Source: Achromobacter deleyi | Lineage (GTDB): Bacteria > Pseudomonadota > Gammaproteobacteria > Burkholderiales > Burkholderiaceae_B | Assembly (NCBI RefSeq): GCF_016127315.1 | Contig: NZ_CP065997.1 | Span: 4,526,001-4,590,000 of the forward strand | Direction of reading: 5' to 3' | Length of the DNA: 64,000 nt | Shown here: piece after piece, positions 15,904-25,696 of the stretch | Layout of the letters: each line of letters opens with the position of its first letter | Position numbering within the stretch: the first letter of the stretch is position 1 | Position numbers and translations under genes: made by a program | Notes under the pieces: model-generated | The model's database searches: none | What the model saw: only the letters and a program-made list of their open reading frames with translations | Told to the model about the DNA's origin: nothing

Positions 15904-17817
15904 ATGTCTGCCACGCCCCTACGCGTGCTGTCCGTCATCCCGCCGATGACGCAGCTCAATACGCCATACCCGTCCACCGCCTACCTGACCGGCTTCCTGC
16001 GCTCCCGCGGCGTCACGGCTACACAGGAAGACCTGGCGTTGGCGCTGGTCTTGCGCCTGCTGTCGCCCGACGGCCTGCGCGCCGTGGCGGCCAAGGTGGA
16101 CGCGTTGCCGCTGGACAAGCACACCCCCGCGATCCGGGCCTTCATCGCCATGCAGCCGCGCTACCTGGCCACCATCGCCCCGGTGATCGCCTTCCTGCAA
16201 GGGCGCGACTCGACGCTGGCCCACCGCATCGTTGGCCGTAACTTCCTGCCTGAAGGCCCGCGCTTCGCTTCGCTGGATGTGTACATGGACGACGAGGGCG
16301 GCGACCCGTTGGGCTGGGCCTTCGGCGCCCTGGGCCTGCAGGATCGCGCCAAGCATTTGGCCACCCTGTACCTGAACGACCTGGCCGACGTGCTGCGCGA
16401 CGGCATCGACCCGCGCTTCGAATTCGTGCGCTACGCCGAGTCGCTGGCCGGCAGCCAGCCGACCTTCGACCCGCTGGCCGAAGCGCTGGCCGCGCCGCTG
16501 AACCTGGTCGACGACACCCTGCGCGACCTGACCCTGGAAGCGTTGGCGCGCCACCAGCCCACCATGGTGCTGCTGTCGGTGCCGTTCCCCGGCGCCGTCT
16601 ACGCCGCCTTCCGCATCGCCCAGGCCATCAAGGCGCAAGACCCCAAGATCATCACCGTGCTGGGCGGCGGCTTCGTCAACACCGAACTGCGCGAACTGAA
16701 AGACCCGCGCGTCTTCGACTATTTCGACTTCGTCAGCCTCGACGCCGGCGAGCGCCCCTTGCTGGCGCTGCTGGAACACGTCGAAGGCAAGCGCTCGCGC
16801 GAGCGCCTGGTGCGCACCTTCCTGCGCGACGCCGACAGCGGCGCGGTGCGCTACGTCAACCTGGTCGAGCCCGACGTCGCCTTCGCCGAGGTCGGCACGC
16901 CCACCTGGGACGGCCTGCCGCTGGACCGCTACCTGTCGCTGCTGGACATGCTCAACCCTATGCACCGCTTGTGGAGCGACGGCCGCTGGAACAAGCTGAC
17001 CGTGGCGCACGGCTGTTACTGGAAAAAGTGCAGCTTCTGTGATGTGAGCCTGGACTACATCGGCCGTTACGAAGGCGCCTCGGCCACCGTGCTGGCCGAC
17101 CGCATCGAGGCCATCGTGCAGGAAACCGGCCAGACGGGTTTCCATTTCGTCGACGAGGCCGCGCCGCCCAAATCCCTCAAGGCCCTGGCCACGGAACTGA
17201 TCGCGCGCAACGCCGGCATCTCGTGGTGGGGCAACATCCGTTTCGAGAAGACCTTCACCCCCGAGCTGTGCGAACTGCTGGCCGACAGCGGCTGCATCGC
17301 CGTCTCGGGCGGCCTGGAGGTCGCCTCGGACCGCCTGCTGAACCTGATGAAGAAGGGCGTGTCGGTCGACCAGGTGGCGCGCGTGACCCGCGCCTTCACC
17401 GACGCCGGCATCCTGGTGCACGCCTACCTGATGTACGGCTTTCCCACGCAGACCGTGCAGGACACCGTCGACGCGCTGGAATACGTGCGCCAGCTGTTCG
17501 AGAACGGCTGTATCCAGAGCGGGTTCTTCCACCGCTTCGCCTGTACGGTGCACTCCCCGGTGGGGCTGAACCCCGAGGAATACGGCGTGACGCTGCGGCC
17601 GCTGCCGGACGTGACGTTCGCCAAGAACGACATCGGCTTCGACGACCCGACCGGGGTGGATCACGACGCGCTGGGACGGGCGCTGAAGAAGGCGATCTAC
17701 AACTACATGCATGGTATCGGGCTGGACGAGGACGTGCGTAGCTGGTTTCCGTTCAAGGTGCCGAAGACGACGGTGGGGCGGCATCGGATTGCGAAGGCGT
17801 TGAGCCAGCACGCATAG
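15904..17817 (+). CDS. B12-binding-fold radical SAM protein
   Basis: 637 residues. The N-terminal third has a cobalamin-binding-like Rossmann fold (VLLSVPFPGAVYAAFRIAQAI, then TVLGGGFVNTELR), without an obvious DxHxxG base-off motif. The radical SAM core follows, with cluster cysteines near residues 371-379 in GCYWKKCSFCDV. The spacing is CX4CX2C rather than the classic CX3CX2C. FHFVDEAAPPKSL, WWGNIRFEKTF and GGLEVASDRLLNLMKKG are the later SAM-barrel strands. Family members do methylations, ring chemistry and thioether formation; the substrate is unknown and no partner gene is next to it. A TATAAT at 15855-15860 may be its -10 box, with no convincing -35 at the right distance. Confidence 0.85.
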   Translation: MSATPLRVLSVIPPMTQLNTPYPSTAYLTGFLRSRGVTATQEDLALALVLRLLSPDGLRAVAAKVDALPLDKHTPAIRAFIAMQPRYLATIAPVIAFLQGRDSTLAHRIVGRNFLPEGPRFASLDVYMDDEGGDPLGWAFGALGLQDRAKHLATLYLNDLADVLRDGIDPRFEFVRYAESLAGSQPTFDPLAEALAAPLNLVDDTLRDLTLEALARHQPTMVLLSVPFPGAVYAAFRIAQAIKAQDPKIITVLGGGFVNTELRELKDPRVFDYFDFVSLDAGERPLLALLEHVEGKRSRERLVRTFLRDADSGAVRYVNLVEPDVAFAEVGTPTWDGLPLDRYLSLLDMLNPMHRLWSDGRWNKLTVAHGCYWKKCSFCDVSLDYIGRYEGASATVLADRIEAIVQETGQTGFHFVDEAAPPKSLKALATELIARNAGISWWGNIRFEKTFTPELCELLADSGCIAVSGGLEVASDRLLNLMKKGVSVDQVARVTRAFTDAGILVHAYLMYGFPTQTVQDTVDALEYVRQLFENGCIQSGFFHRFACTVHSPVGLNPEEYGVTLRPLPDVTFAKNDIGFDDPTGVDHDALGRALKKAIYNYMHGIGLDEDVRSWFPFKVPKTTVGRHRIAKALSQHA

Positions 17818-17872
17818 GGCGTTTGCTGGCCGGGCCGGGCTTTGCCGTCCCGTGCCGACGCGCCGTGAAGCC

Positions 17873-17908
17873 ACGGATACCGAGCCATCGCCACGGCCCG
17901 GTATCCGT
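17873..17908. terminator. Inverted repeat between convergent genes
   Basis: ACGGATACCG at 17873-17882 and CGGTATCCGT at 17899-17908 form a perfect 10-bp stem with a 16-base loop, between the radical SAM stop and the receptor stop. Probable two-way transcription barrier. Confidence 0.5.
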
Positions 17909-17933
17909 CGGGTATCGACGCCCCGCCAGCCGC

Positions 17934-20452
17934 CTAGAAGTCCACCGACGCAGACAGCATCACCGAGCGCGGCGATCCCAGGCGCAGATAGCCCTCGGAC
18001 GCCGACGACCAGTAGTCCTTGCCGAACACGTTGTTGACCGTGGCGCGCAGCGTCACGGGATGGTCGAACGCGCGCGTCGCATAGCGCACGCCCAGGTCCC
18101 AGCGCGTCCAGCCCGGGATGCGCCGCGTGTTTTCCAGGTTCTGGTATTGCCAGCTGGTCGACAGCGCGCGGGCGCTCAGCGTCACCCCGGGCGCAAACGA
18201 CGGATCCCATTCCATGCCGATGTTGGCCATCCAGCGCGGCACGCCCACGGCGCTGTTGCCTTCGGTGTCGGCGCTGGCGGTGCGCGTCATCTTCGGCTGG
18301 ATGTACGTCACGCCGCCCAGCAGCCGCACGCCCGGCGCGAGTTCGCCGAACGCATTCAGCTCCACCCCGCGATTGCGTTGCTCGCCGCTGACGTCATAGC
18401 GCGTCACGCCGTCGCTGAACGTGGTCAGCCCGGCGGGCTGCTTGATCTGGAACAGGCCCAAGGTGGTCGTCACCGAGCCGAAGTCCACTTTCACGCCGGC
18501 CTCGACCTGCTTGGTCTTGATCGGCGCGAAGATCTCGCCCGCGTTGGACGTGCCGGCCGGGGCGATGGGGCCGGTGGTCAGGCCTTCGATGTAGTTGGCG
18601 TACAGCGAGACATGGTCCCACGGCTTGACCACCAGGCCGAACGCCGGCGTCACCGCCGACTTGTCGTAGTGCGAGGTCTCCTTGCCCGTCACATAGCTGT
18701 AGTTGGTGGCCTTCACCGTCTGGTGGCGCACGCCGGCGGTGAGCTGCACGCGGTCGTCGGCGAACGACAGCGTGTCGGCCAGCGCGATCGTGGGCAGCTT
18801 CAGCAGCGAGGTGCGCGGCGGCGAACTCGACAGGCCGTCGATGGACGGCTTGGGAATTTCCACCGGGTCGTAAAGGTTGGACGGCGACATGCCGAAGATG
18901 TAGTAGTCGTAATAGCCGGCGCGCTGCTCGAACGTGGAATAGCTCAGGCTCACCTCGTGCTTGACCGGCCCGGTATTGAAATTGCCGCGCGCGCCCCACA
19001 CCGACGATGTGTTCTGCTCGAAGCTGGGCCAGTAATACGGCCGCATCAGCAGTTCGCCGCCCTGGCCGACCACGATGGGATCGGCGTACAGGTAGCGGTT
19101 CTCGCTGCGCCGGTAGCCCACGCCGCCGAACACCGTCAGTTGCGGGGTGATGTCGTATTCGGCGCGCAGCACGCCGTAGTTGTCGCGCGACCTGGAATAG
19201 CCCCAGTCCGGCGAATAGCCCTTTGACGCCTTGGGCGCGCGCGGCACCGGCAGGTTGTCGCCGAAGATCAGCACCCCGGAATCGCCCGGCGCGTCGATGT
19301 CATTGGTCTGGTGGCCCGCGTCCAGCGAAACGCGCAGCCGGTCGCCGCGGTAGTCCAGCGCCACCACGGCCGTGCCCAGTTGATTGAACTGGTTCTGCAC
19401 CGCGGTGTCGCCATCGCGGTACGAGCCGTTGAAGCGGATGCCGAATTCGTTGTTCTCGCCAAAGCGCCGGCCCATGTCGATCATGCCGCCAAAACGCGAA
19501 TCGGACTGGTAGGTCGCGGTCAGGCGCGTCAGGGGTTCGTCGCCGGCGCGCTTGGGCACCACGTTGATGCCGCCGCCGACGCTGCCGCGCGGGCTCATGC
19601 CGTTGAGCAGGGCGGTCGGGCCCTTCAGCACTTCCACCCGTTCCACCGCGTCCATCGCGATGGTCCGCAGCGGCAGCATGCCGTACAGGCCGTTGAACGA
19701 CACGTCCTGGTTGCGCACCGGAAAGCCGCGGATCTGGAATTCGTCGCCGGTGCCGGCCACCGAGCCCTGGCCGTCGTTGACCGTGCGCACCGAGGCGTCA
19801 TTGGCCAGCACGTCGGCGATGGAATTGGCTTGCTGGTTCCGGATCAGTTCGGACGTGTAGCTGGACAGGTTGAACGGCGTGTCCATCAGGTCGCGTTCCC
19901 CCAGCATCCCGACCCGGCCGCCGCGCGCCACCTGGCCGCCAGCGTAAGGCTCGGCCAATTGCGGGCGGCCCGTCACCTGCACCGGGGCCAGCGTGGTGAC
20001 GGCGGGCCCCTGGCTGGGCGCGGTGACCGCATAGCCGCCGCCGGGCAGCGCCGCGCTGGACAGGCCCGTGCCGGCCAGCAATTGCGACAGGGCGTCCTGC
20101 ACTGTCATCCGGCCCGCCACCGCCGGCGCGCGATGGCGGGCGGTGGCGGCGCCGCCCGCCATGATGGGCGTATTGGTCTGGCGCGACAACGCCGTCAGCG
20201 CCGTGTTCAGCGGTTGGGCGGGCAGATCGATGCTGTAGCGCGCGTCGGCCGGCGCCTGGGCGCGGGCGGGGCGGGCAGGGTGGCCAGCGGCAAGCCCGCC
20301 GCGCCGGCCAGCGCCAAGGCCAGCGACGAACGCAGGAACGCGGCGCCCATGCCGCGCGGGCCGCGGGCGCGGGCAGCTGCCCCGTGGGGCGTCTGCCGCC
20401 TGGCGGCGGCTGGCTGGCGAATCGGGCCCTGGTCCATACCAAATTGGTGCAT
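17934..20452 (-). CDS. FecA-type TonB-dependent siderophore receptor with STN domain; frameshift in signal region
   Basis: Outer-membrane receptor and signal transducer of a FecIR system. The long frame 17934-20189 encodes plug and barrel (ETLIRNQQANSIADVL-like plug, C-terminal SVDF). The STN signalling domain continues in frame upstream (YSIDLPAQPLNTALTALSR) to about 20270. The signal peptide, with start ATG at 20452 (GGAG 5 bases before) and core SSLALALAGAAGLPLATLPA, is in a different frame. The two frames meet in the GC tract at about 20255-20280, where one base too many or too few splits the gene. It is either a sequencing error, a disabled gene, or a slippable tract. The fecR and fecI genes lie upstream on the same strand, so receptor occupancy should signal through FecR. 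Confidence 0.8.
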
Positions 20453-20552
20453 TTCAACTCCGTCTATCGAGAGAATCGTCGCCCTGCTGGGCGGCCTATC
20501 GATACAGAAGACGGACGGGGCGCGGAAACGGAGACACCCCGAGCGAAAAAAA

Positions 20553-21584
20553 TCAGCGCAGGCGCAATTCGACATCGCCGTTGGGACGGGTTGCCGCCTG
20601 CAGCGGCAGGATGGCCTCCAGCAATTGGGCGGCGTTGCCGGCGTCCGCGCTACGGAACCGGCCCGTCAACCGCAAGGCACTGACCGCCGGGTCGGCCGCT
20701 TTCAGGGGGTGATTCCGGAACGCGTTGATCGCGGGCAGGGCCTCGTCCAGTCGCTGGTTGTCGAACCACAACCAGCCGTTGCGCCACGCCGCCACGCTTT
20801 CCGGGTCGATGCGCCGCACGGCGTCGACCTCGCCATTGCGCCAGCTGACGGCCGCCGGCGCGCGCAGGTCCACGGTCGGACCGCCGCGCGACAGGGTGTA
20901 CCAGCGCGCATCGCGCGGCGCCGGTTGAAAGCGGACATGGCCTTCTTCCACCGCGACCGATACCGGTCCGCCCCGGTCGCTGACCGTGAACACCGTGCCC
21001 ACCACTTCGACGTCGCCGCCCCGGGTGCGCACCCGGAACGGCCGATCGGCGTCCGGCATCACCGTGAACAGGGCCTCACCATGGCTCAATTGCACCACCC
21101 GTTCGTGGCGGTAGAGGCTGACCGACAGCCGCGTCTGCGGACTCAGGTCGATGCGCGTCCCCAGCCCGCCGCCATCGGCCTGGTCGGGCACCTGGGCCTG
21201 CGACAGTTGGCCCGGGCCGGTCTCGTAGGACGCCTGATACAACGGCCGGCGCCAGGCCCAGCCCGTGCCCAGCAGGGCCGTACAGGCGCCCGCCGCGCCC
21301 AGCCCGAGCAGCGTGCGGCGTGACAGCCCGGGGGCCTTTGCGGCCGGGTTGTCTTCCTGGAAATGCTCGCGCATGTCCGGCGCCACCCTGGCCAGCAATT
21401 GCCAGCGCCGTTGGGCTTCCAGGTAGGCCAGTTCATGCACCGGCGCCCGCTGCCGCCAGGCCGTCAGCCGGGACGCCGCCTGGCGGGCGGCGCGCGCCGT
21501 GGCGATCTCGGACGTGGCGATCAGGCCTAGCGCATGCTCGACAAGCGTTTCGTCGGGGCCGTCCCGCATCATCTCAGTTGCCAT
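20553..21584 (-). CDS. fecR: FecR-type inner-membrane anti-sigma regulator
   Basis: 343 residues. The cytoplasmic N-terminus (DUF4880-like, ARQAASRLTAWRQRAPVHELAYLEAQRRW) would contact the sigma factor. One membrane segment follows at about residues 93-108 (TLLGLGAAGACTALLG), preceded by SRR. The periplasmic FecR domain then has RLSVSLYRHERVVQLSHGEALFTV and RPFRVRTRGGDVEVVGTVFTV. It relays receptor occupancy to the FecI-type sigma factor. The start overlaps the end of the sigma gene by 11 bases, so translation is coupled. The receptor gene follows 100 bases downstream. Confidence 0.92.
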   Translation of the reverse strand: MATEMMRDGPDETLVEHALGLIATSEIATARAARQAASRLTAWRQRAPVHELAYLEAQRRWQLLARVAPDMREHFQEDNPAAKAPGLSRRTLLGLGAAGACTALLGTGWAWRRPLYQASYETGPGQLSQAQVPDQADGGGLGTRIDLSPQTRLSVSLYRHERVVQLSHGEALFTVMPDADRPFRVRTRGGDVEVVGTVFTVSDRGGPVSVAVEEGHVRFQPAPRDARWYTLSRGGPTVDLRAPAAVSWRNGEVDAVRRIDPESVAAWRNGWLWFDNQRLDEALPAINAFRNHPLKAADPAVSALRLTGRFRSADAGNAAQLLEAILPLQAATRPNGDVELRLR

Positions 21585-22206
21585 CGTCCGTCACTGGTTC
21601 GGATGCCGCGGGTGCGCAGGCGCCGGCCGGCCCCAGGTCCAGGTGCAGATGGCGCAACGCGCGAGCGCAATCCAGGGTTCCGCGCACCAGGTGCTTGGCC
21701 ACCGCCGCCTCGGTAATGCCCAGCTGCTGCGCGATTTCGGCGCGGCTGTAGCCATAGGCGCGGAACAGCACGAAGGCCTGCATCCGGCGCGGCGGCAGCG
21801 ACGCCAGCACCGCGGCCACGCGCTCCACGATCTGGCGCTGCGACACCAGCTGCTCGGACGACGGCGCCGTCAGCTCCGCCTGCAGCGGCGCGTGCTCGCT
21901 CAACCAGGCCTGCGCCACCTTGCGGCGGCGCGCTTCATCGATGCAAAGATTGTGGGCAATGCGAAACAGCAGCCCGCGCGACGACTCCACGCCCGGGCTC
22001 TCGTCCGGACGGCGGCTCAGGCTGCTGGCGTAGGCGCGCTCGAAGCTGGACTGCGCGATATCCGCGGCGTCATCGGAATTGCGCAGCTGATAGGTCAGGT
22101 GCCGATACAGGTCCCGGTAGTGGCTGAGCAGCTCGTCGACGAACTCGCGCAGCGTCGTGGCTGGGGTGGTCCGCTTGGTGGCGTGGGGCGGGGAGGGCGC
22201 TGACAT
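21574..22206 (-). CDS. fecI: FecI-type ECF sigma factor
   Basis: 210 residues, with sigma region 2 (FVDELLSHYRDLYRHLTYQLRNSDDAADIAQSSF) and region 4 (LASLPPRRMQAFVLFRAYGYSRAEIAQQLGITEAAVAKHL) in the ECF pattern. It directs transcription of the adjacent receptor gene when FecR is triggered by a loaded receptor. There is a C-terminal tail of about 20 residues rich in Ala and Pro. A Fur box lies about 50 bases before the start, so the cascade should be iron-repressed. Confidence 0.93.
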   Translation of the reverse strand: MSAPSPPHATKRTTPATTLREFVDELLSHYRDLYRHLTYQLRNSDDAADIAQSSFERAYASSLSRRPDESPGVESSRGLLFRIAHNLCIDEARRRKVAQAWLSEHAPLQAELTAPSSEQLVSQRQIVERVAAVLASLPPRRMQAFVLFRAYGYSRAEIAQQLGITEAAVAKHLVRGTLDCARALRHLHLDLGPAGACAPAASEPVTDDGN

Positions 22207-22253
22207 CGGGCAAGGAGAACGCCGCCCCGGCCAGCGGAGCGAGAAGGATTTTG

Positions 22254-22268
22254 TAAGAATGATTCGTA
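22254..22268 (-). promoter_or_regulatory. Fur box upstream of fecI
   Basis: TAAGAATGATTCGTA on the plus strand is a 7-1-7 dyad (left arm TAAGAAT; reverse complement of right arm TACGAAT) in a local AT-rich patch of an otherwise GC-rich region. It lies 48-62 bases upstream of the fecI start. Confidence 0.6.
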
Positions 22269-22328
22269 TTATGGTTTGTTTGCGGGCGGTCGTGCAAGCG
22301 GGCGTTTACCCGGGTGGCGCGGCGCGGA

Positions 22329-23315
22329 TCACGGGCAGCGTTCCCCGCCGTCAAATCCTTCCCGGCGTTTGAATTCCCCGGGGGCCAGGCCAAACGCCTT
22401 GCGAAAGGCGGTCGCGAAATGGCTTGGGTTGGAATACCCCAGGCCGAACGCCACCTCCATCACCGTGACCCCGCCCGCCAACAGGCGCCGTTGCGCCTCG
22501 CGCATGCGCTCCTGCTGGAACAGCCCATACACGCTATGCCCGAACAGTTCGCGGAACCCGCGCTTGATGCGGATGGCGCTGATGCCCGCCTCGGTGGCCA
22601 GTTGCGCCAGCGTGGGCGGGTGCGCCAGGTCGGCGAGCAGGTGATCGCGGGCCGCCAACAATTGCTGGCGGTGCGTCACGGTGCGGTTCGGCAGGCCCGT
22701 GCCCGCGCGGCCGGCTTGCAGGAACAGGCCCGCGAGCAACAGCGCCTGGCCTTCGTGGAGCAGGCGGATGCCGGCGATCGTGGCCGGGGCCGCCGGCGGC
22801 AGGTGTTTCAGTTCGCGGCTTACCGCATACGCCGCCTCGTGCAGCCTGGCGCCGCGATAGCCGCCCAGGAAGCAGGCGCCTGAATCCAATGACCGCTGCA
22901 GCGGGCGGTCCAGGTCGCCGATCCAGCCGCGCAACACGTCCGGACGTACGGCGATTGACACGCTCTCGCAGGGGCCATGCTGGTGGAAGCGGCCGCGCCG
23001 TCCGGGCGCGAAATACACGCTGCCCGACGTTTCGCGGGCGTGCTCGCCCTGATCCGCCGGGCCGCCTTCCGTCCAGCAACGGGTCAGGCCCCGCAACTGA
23101 TAGGTAAACACCACGCGGTCGCCGCCCTGCGTATCGATCGACACCGGTTGCCTGAAGGCGCTTTGCCAATAGCAGAGCTCGACGCCGTCGCCCGCGGCCA
23201 CCGAGATCAGCGTGTGGCGCTGCCGCGCCAGATGCGGCGCAAGGCGGACCGGGTCGAACATGGCCGAGGCCGGTAGGGCGCAAGCAGCAGGCGCGGCGGG
23301 GAATCGCTGGGGCAT
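22329..23315 (-). CDS. AraC-family regulator (PchR-like), first copy of duplicated module
   Basis: 328 residues. The C-terminal domain is close to PchR/AlcR-type siderophore regulators: ATEAGISAIRIKRGFRELFGHSVYGLFQQERM and MEVAFGLGYSNPSHFATAFRKAFGLAPGEFKRR. The N-terminal half is a beta-rich sensor (VELCYWQSAFRQPVSIDT). PchR-type proteins bind intracellular ferric siderophore and activate the neighbouring uptake gene, and this one is divergent from a TonB receptor at 23479. A full-length paralogue lies at 25697-26683, in the same position relative to a second receptor. Confidence 0.9.
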   Translation of the reverse strand: MPQRFPAAPAACALPASAMFDPVRLAPHLARQRHTLISVAAGDGVELCYWQSAFRQPVSIDTQGGDRVVFTYQLRGLTRCWTEGGPADQGEHARETSGSVYFAPGRRGRFHQHGPCESVSIAVRPDVLRGWIGDLDRPLQRSLDSGACFLGGYRGARLHEAAYAVSRELKHLPPAAPATIAGIRLLHEGQALLLAGLFLQAGRAGTGLPNRTVTHRQQLLAARDHLLADLAHPPTLAQLATEAGISAIRIKRGFRELFGHSVYGLFQQERMREAQRRLLAGGVTVMEVAFGLGYSNPSHFATAFRKAFGLAPGEFKRREGFDGGERCP

Positions 23316-23366
23316 GGTGCGATGGCGAGCCGATACGGGTGGAACGAACCCGATTCAGGTGTGGAA

Positions 23367-23403
23367 GGGAACGAGACGCAACATCCAATGAGGCTGCTTG
23401 AAA
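23367..23403. promoter_or_regulatory. Conserved divergent-promoter element, copy 1
   Basis: The segment with core GAGACGCAAC and flank AATGAGGCTGCTTGAAA is conserved at 26737-26773, the same place in the second copy of the module (offset 3370). It lies between the AraC gene and the TonB receptor gene. It is probably the AraC binding site, possibly overlapped by a degenerate Fur site. Confidence 0.45.
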
Positions 23404-23478
23404 CCTTCGCCGGCGCGCGTCCGAACAATGGCCGGATGGCGCGGCGAGGCATTTCCTTCAACCCACCGGATTGAGCCC

Positions 23479-25659
23479 ATGATCTTCCATTTCCGTTCCC
23501 GATGCGCATCGCCCCGGCTTCTGACAGTCGGATTTCATTTACTGGTGCTGGCTTGGGCCCAACCGGGCGCCGCGCAATCGGTCAATGCGGATAAGGCCGC
23601 CACGTTGCCCGCCATCGAGGTCGACGGTCTGCCGCAGGACGAAGGCCTCGTGCCCCAGCGCGCGAGCGCGGCGATGCGCGCCGGCGTGCCGTTGGTCGAG
23701 ACGCCGCAGTCCATCTCCGTCGTCACGCGGGCGCAAATGGACGCGCAAGACGTCCATTCCGTCAATGAAGCCTTCCGCTACGCGCCCGGCATCGCCACGG
23801 AAGCCTGGGGCGGCGTCGGCGCGTATGACGAACTCACCATCCGTGGTTTCACGTCGACCAACGATATGGTCGACACTTTTCTGGACGGCTTGCGCATGGG
23901 CGAGGGCCTGGTCTTCGGGTCGCAGCAGATCGACGCTTTTCTGCTCGAACGCATGGAGGTTCTGCGCGGTCCGGCATCGGTGTTGTATGGCAGGGCCAAT
24001 CCCGGCGGGGTGGTGGTCCTGACCAGCAAGTTGCCGCGCGAGCAGGCCATCCGGCGGGTCGAGCTGGAGGGGGGATCGTATGGCAACCGGCGCGCTTCCT
24101 TCGACCTGGGCGGCGCGGCCGATGCGAGCGGCACGCTGCTGTTTCGCGTCGTCGGCACGGCCATGAACAGCGACGGCCACATGGACGGCGCGCCGGTTCG
24201 TCGCCGCGCGGTCGCGCCGTCGTTGACCTGGCAACCGAGCGCGGCCACCCGCTTTACGTTGTACGCGCATTATCAGGGGGACCCCCAGTCCGGCATGATC
24301 GGTTCGCTGCCCGCGCAGGGCACGATGCTACCCAACCCGCACGGTCGGCTGCCAATGCGCTTGAACACGGGCGAGCCTTCGTATGATCGCTTCTCCCGCT
24401 CCCAGCGCGCGGCGGGCTATCAATTCGACCAGCGTCTGGCCGGCGACTGGTCGCTGTCGCTGAACGGCCGCTACGCCGATATCGACGTGCAGTACGCCGC
24501 CGTGCGCATGACAGGCTTGCGGCCGGACCTGCGCACCATCGATCGCTACGCCAACGCGTCGGACGAACGCTATAACACCCTCGCGCTCGATAACCAGGTG
24601 CGCGGACGCTTCGCCACCGGTGTCTTGCAACACGAACTGCTGGCCGGCATAAGCTGGGAACAACTGCGGGGTCGTGGCGACTTCAGAAAGGGCAAGCCCC
24701 CGTCGCTGGACATCCCGTCGCTGGACATCTTCGAACCGGTGTACGGGATGCCCATCCCCGCCGCCTTGCCCGTGGGCATGGACAATCGCGTGCGCTCGAC
24801 GCAGATGGGCTTCTACCTGCAAGACCAGTTGTCGTTCGGCGGTTGGCACACCATGCTCGGCCTGCGGCATGACCGCTCCACCATCGACACCGTGGACTTT
24901 CGTTGGCGCAACGACTTTACGCAGCATGATCGCGCCACCACCGGCCGGATCGGCACGCTCTATCGTTTCGAGAACGGCCTGGCGCCCTATGCCACCTACG
25001 CCCAGTCGTTCCAGCCCATCAATCAACTATCGGCCCGCGGCACGCCGTTCCAGCCCAGCCGGGGTGAACTGTTCGAGGCGGGCCTCAAATACCAGCCTCT
25101 GGACTGGGACGCGCTGTTCACCGCCGCCCTCTACGACCTGACGCAGGCCAATGTGCTCATCCCCGACCCCGCCAATCCATGGCAGCGTATCCAGGAAGGC
25201 GAGATGCGTTCTCGCGGCCTGGAACTGGAAGCGCGTGCTCGCCTCGCCGCGCAATGGAGCGTGATCGCCGCCTACACTTGGCAGCAGGTCGAATACACCA
25301 AGGGCAGTGCGGATATCGTCGGCAAGCGGCCCGTGCGCGTGCCGGCGCAATTCGGCGGCGTCTGGCTGGCGTGGGATGCGCCGTCGGGCCTGGGCGCGGC
25401 GCTGGGCGCGCGCTACCACGGCGGTACCGCCGGCGGCATGCAAGTGGAGGAATTCCGCACGCCGTCATTCACGCTGCTCGATGCGCAACTGCACTACGAC
25501 TTCGGGCGGCAATCGCCGTCCATGAAGGGCGCGAGGCTGCAACTCAACGTTGCCAACCTGACCAACAAGCGTCATGTGGCGGGCTGCTATGACCTGGGCA
25601 CGGGTTGCTTCCCGGGGCTGGGACGACAGGTGAATCTGACCTTGGCGTATCAGTGGTAG
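23479..25659 (+). CDS. TonB-dependent siderophore receptor, first copy of duplicated module
   Basis: 726 residues from ATG at 23479; the frame opens earlier at 23398 but the signal peptide begins at MIFHFRSRCASPRLL and ends GAAQ. A TonB box is likely at TLPAIEVDG. The plug has ETPQSISVVTRAQMDAQDV and ERMEVLRGPASVLYGRANPGG; the barrel ends in TLAYQW. There is no STN domain, consistent with control by an AraC protein rather than FecIR. Relatives (FhuA/FoxA-like) take ferric hydroxamates, but the ligand here is not known. It is similar along its full length to the receptor at 26849. Expression should depend on the divergent PchR-like regulator. Confidence 0.92.
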   Translation: MIFHFRSRCASPRLLTVGFHLLVLAWAQPGAAQSVNADKAATLPAIEVDGLPQDEGLVPQRASAAMRAGVPLVETPQSISVVTRAQMDAQDVHSVNEAFRYAPGIATEAWGGVGAYDELTIRGFTSTNDMVDTFLDGLRMGEGLVFGSQQIDAFLLERMEVLRGPASVLYGRANPGGVVVLTSKLPREQAIRRVELEGGSYGNRRASFDLGGAADASGTLLFRVVGTAMNSDGHMDGAPVRRRAVAPSLTWQPSAATRFTLYAHYQGDPQSGMIGSLPAQGTMLPNPHGRLPMRLNTGEPSYDRFSRSQRAAGYQFDQRLAGDWSLSLNGRYADIDVQYAAVRMTGLRPDLRTIDRYANASDERYNTLALDNQVRGRFATGVLQHELLAGISWEQLRGRGDFRKGKPPSLDIPSLDIFEPVYGMPIPAALPVGMDNRVRSTQMGFYLQDQLSFGGWHTMLGLRHDRSTIDTVDFRWRNDFTQHDRATTGRIGTLYRFENGLAPYATYAQSFQPINQLSARGTPFQPSRGELFEAGLKYQPLDWDALFTAALYDLTQANVLIPDPANPWQRIQEGEMRSRGLELEARARLAAQWSVIAAYTWQQVEYTKGSADIVGKRPVRVPAQFGGVWLAWDAPSGLGAALGARYHGGTAGGMQVEEFRTPSFTLLDAQLHYDFGRQSPSMKGARLQLNVANLTNKRHVAGCYDLGTGCFPGLGRQVNLTLAYQW

Positions 25660-25696
25660 CGGGACGGAGTCGGCATTGCGAGGCGATGCTGGCGCG

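Noticed and set aside
15919..18210. 763-codon open frame on the minus strand opposite the radical SAM gene
   Set aside because: Mirror of GC-rich codon bias in the plus-strand gene; composition rich in Gln, Arg, His, Val with no domain; the plus strand has a clear cluster motif.
19311..21323. 670-codon plus-strand frame opposite the receptor and fecR
   Set aside because: Antisense shadow; Arg/His/Gln-rich with no recognisable domain.
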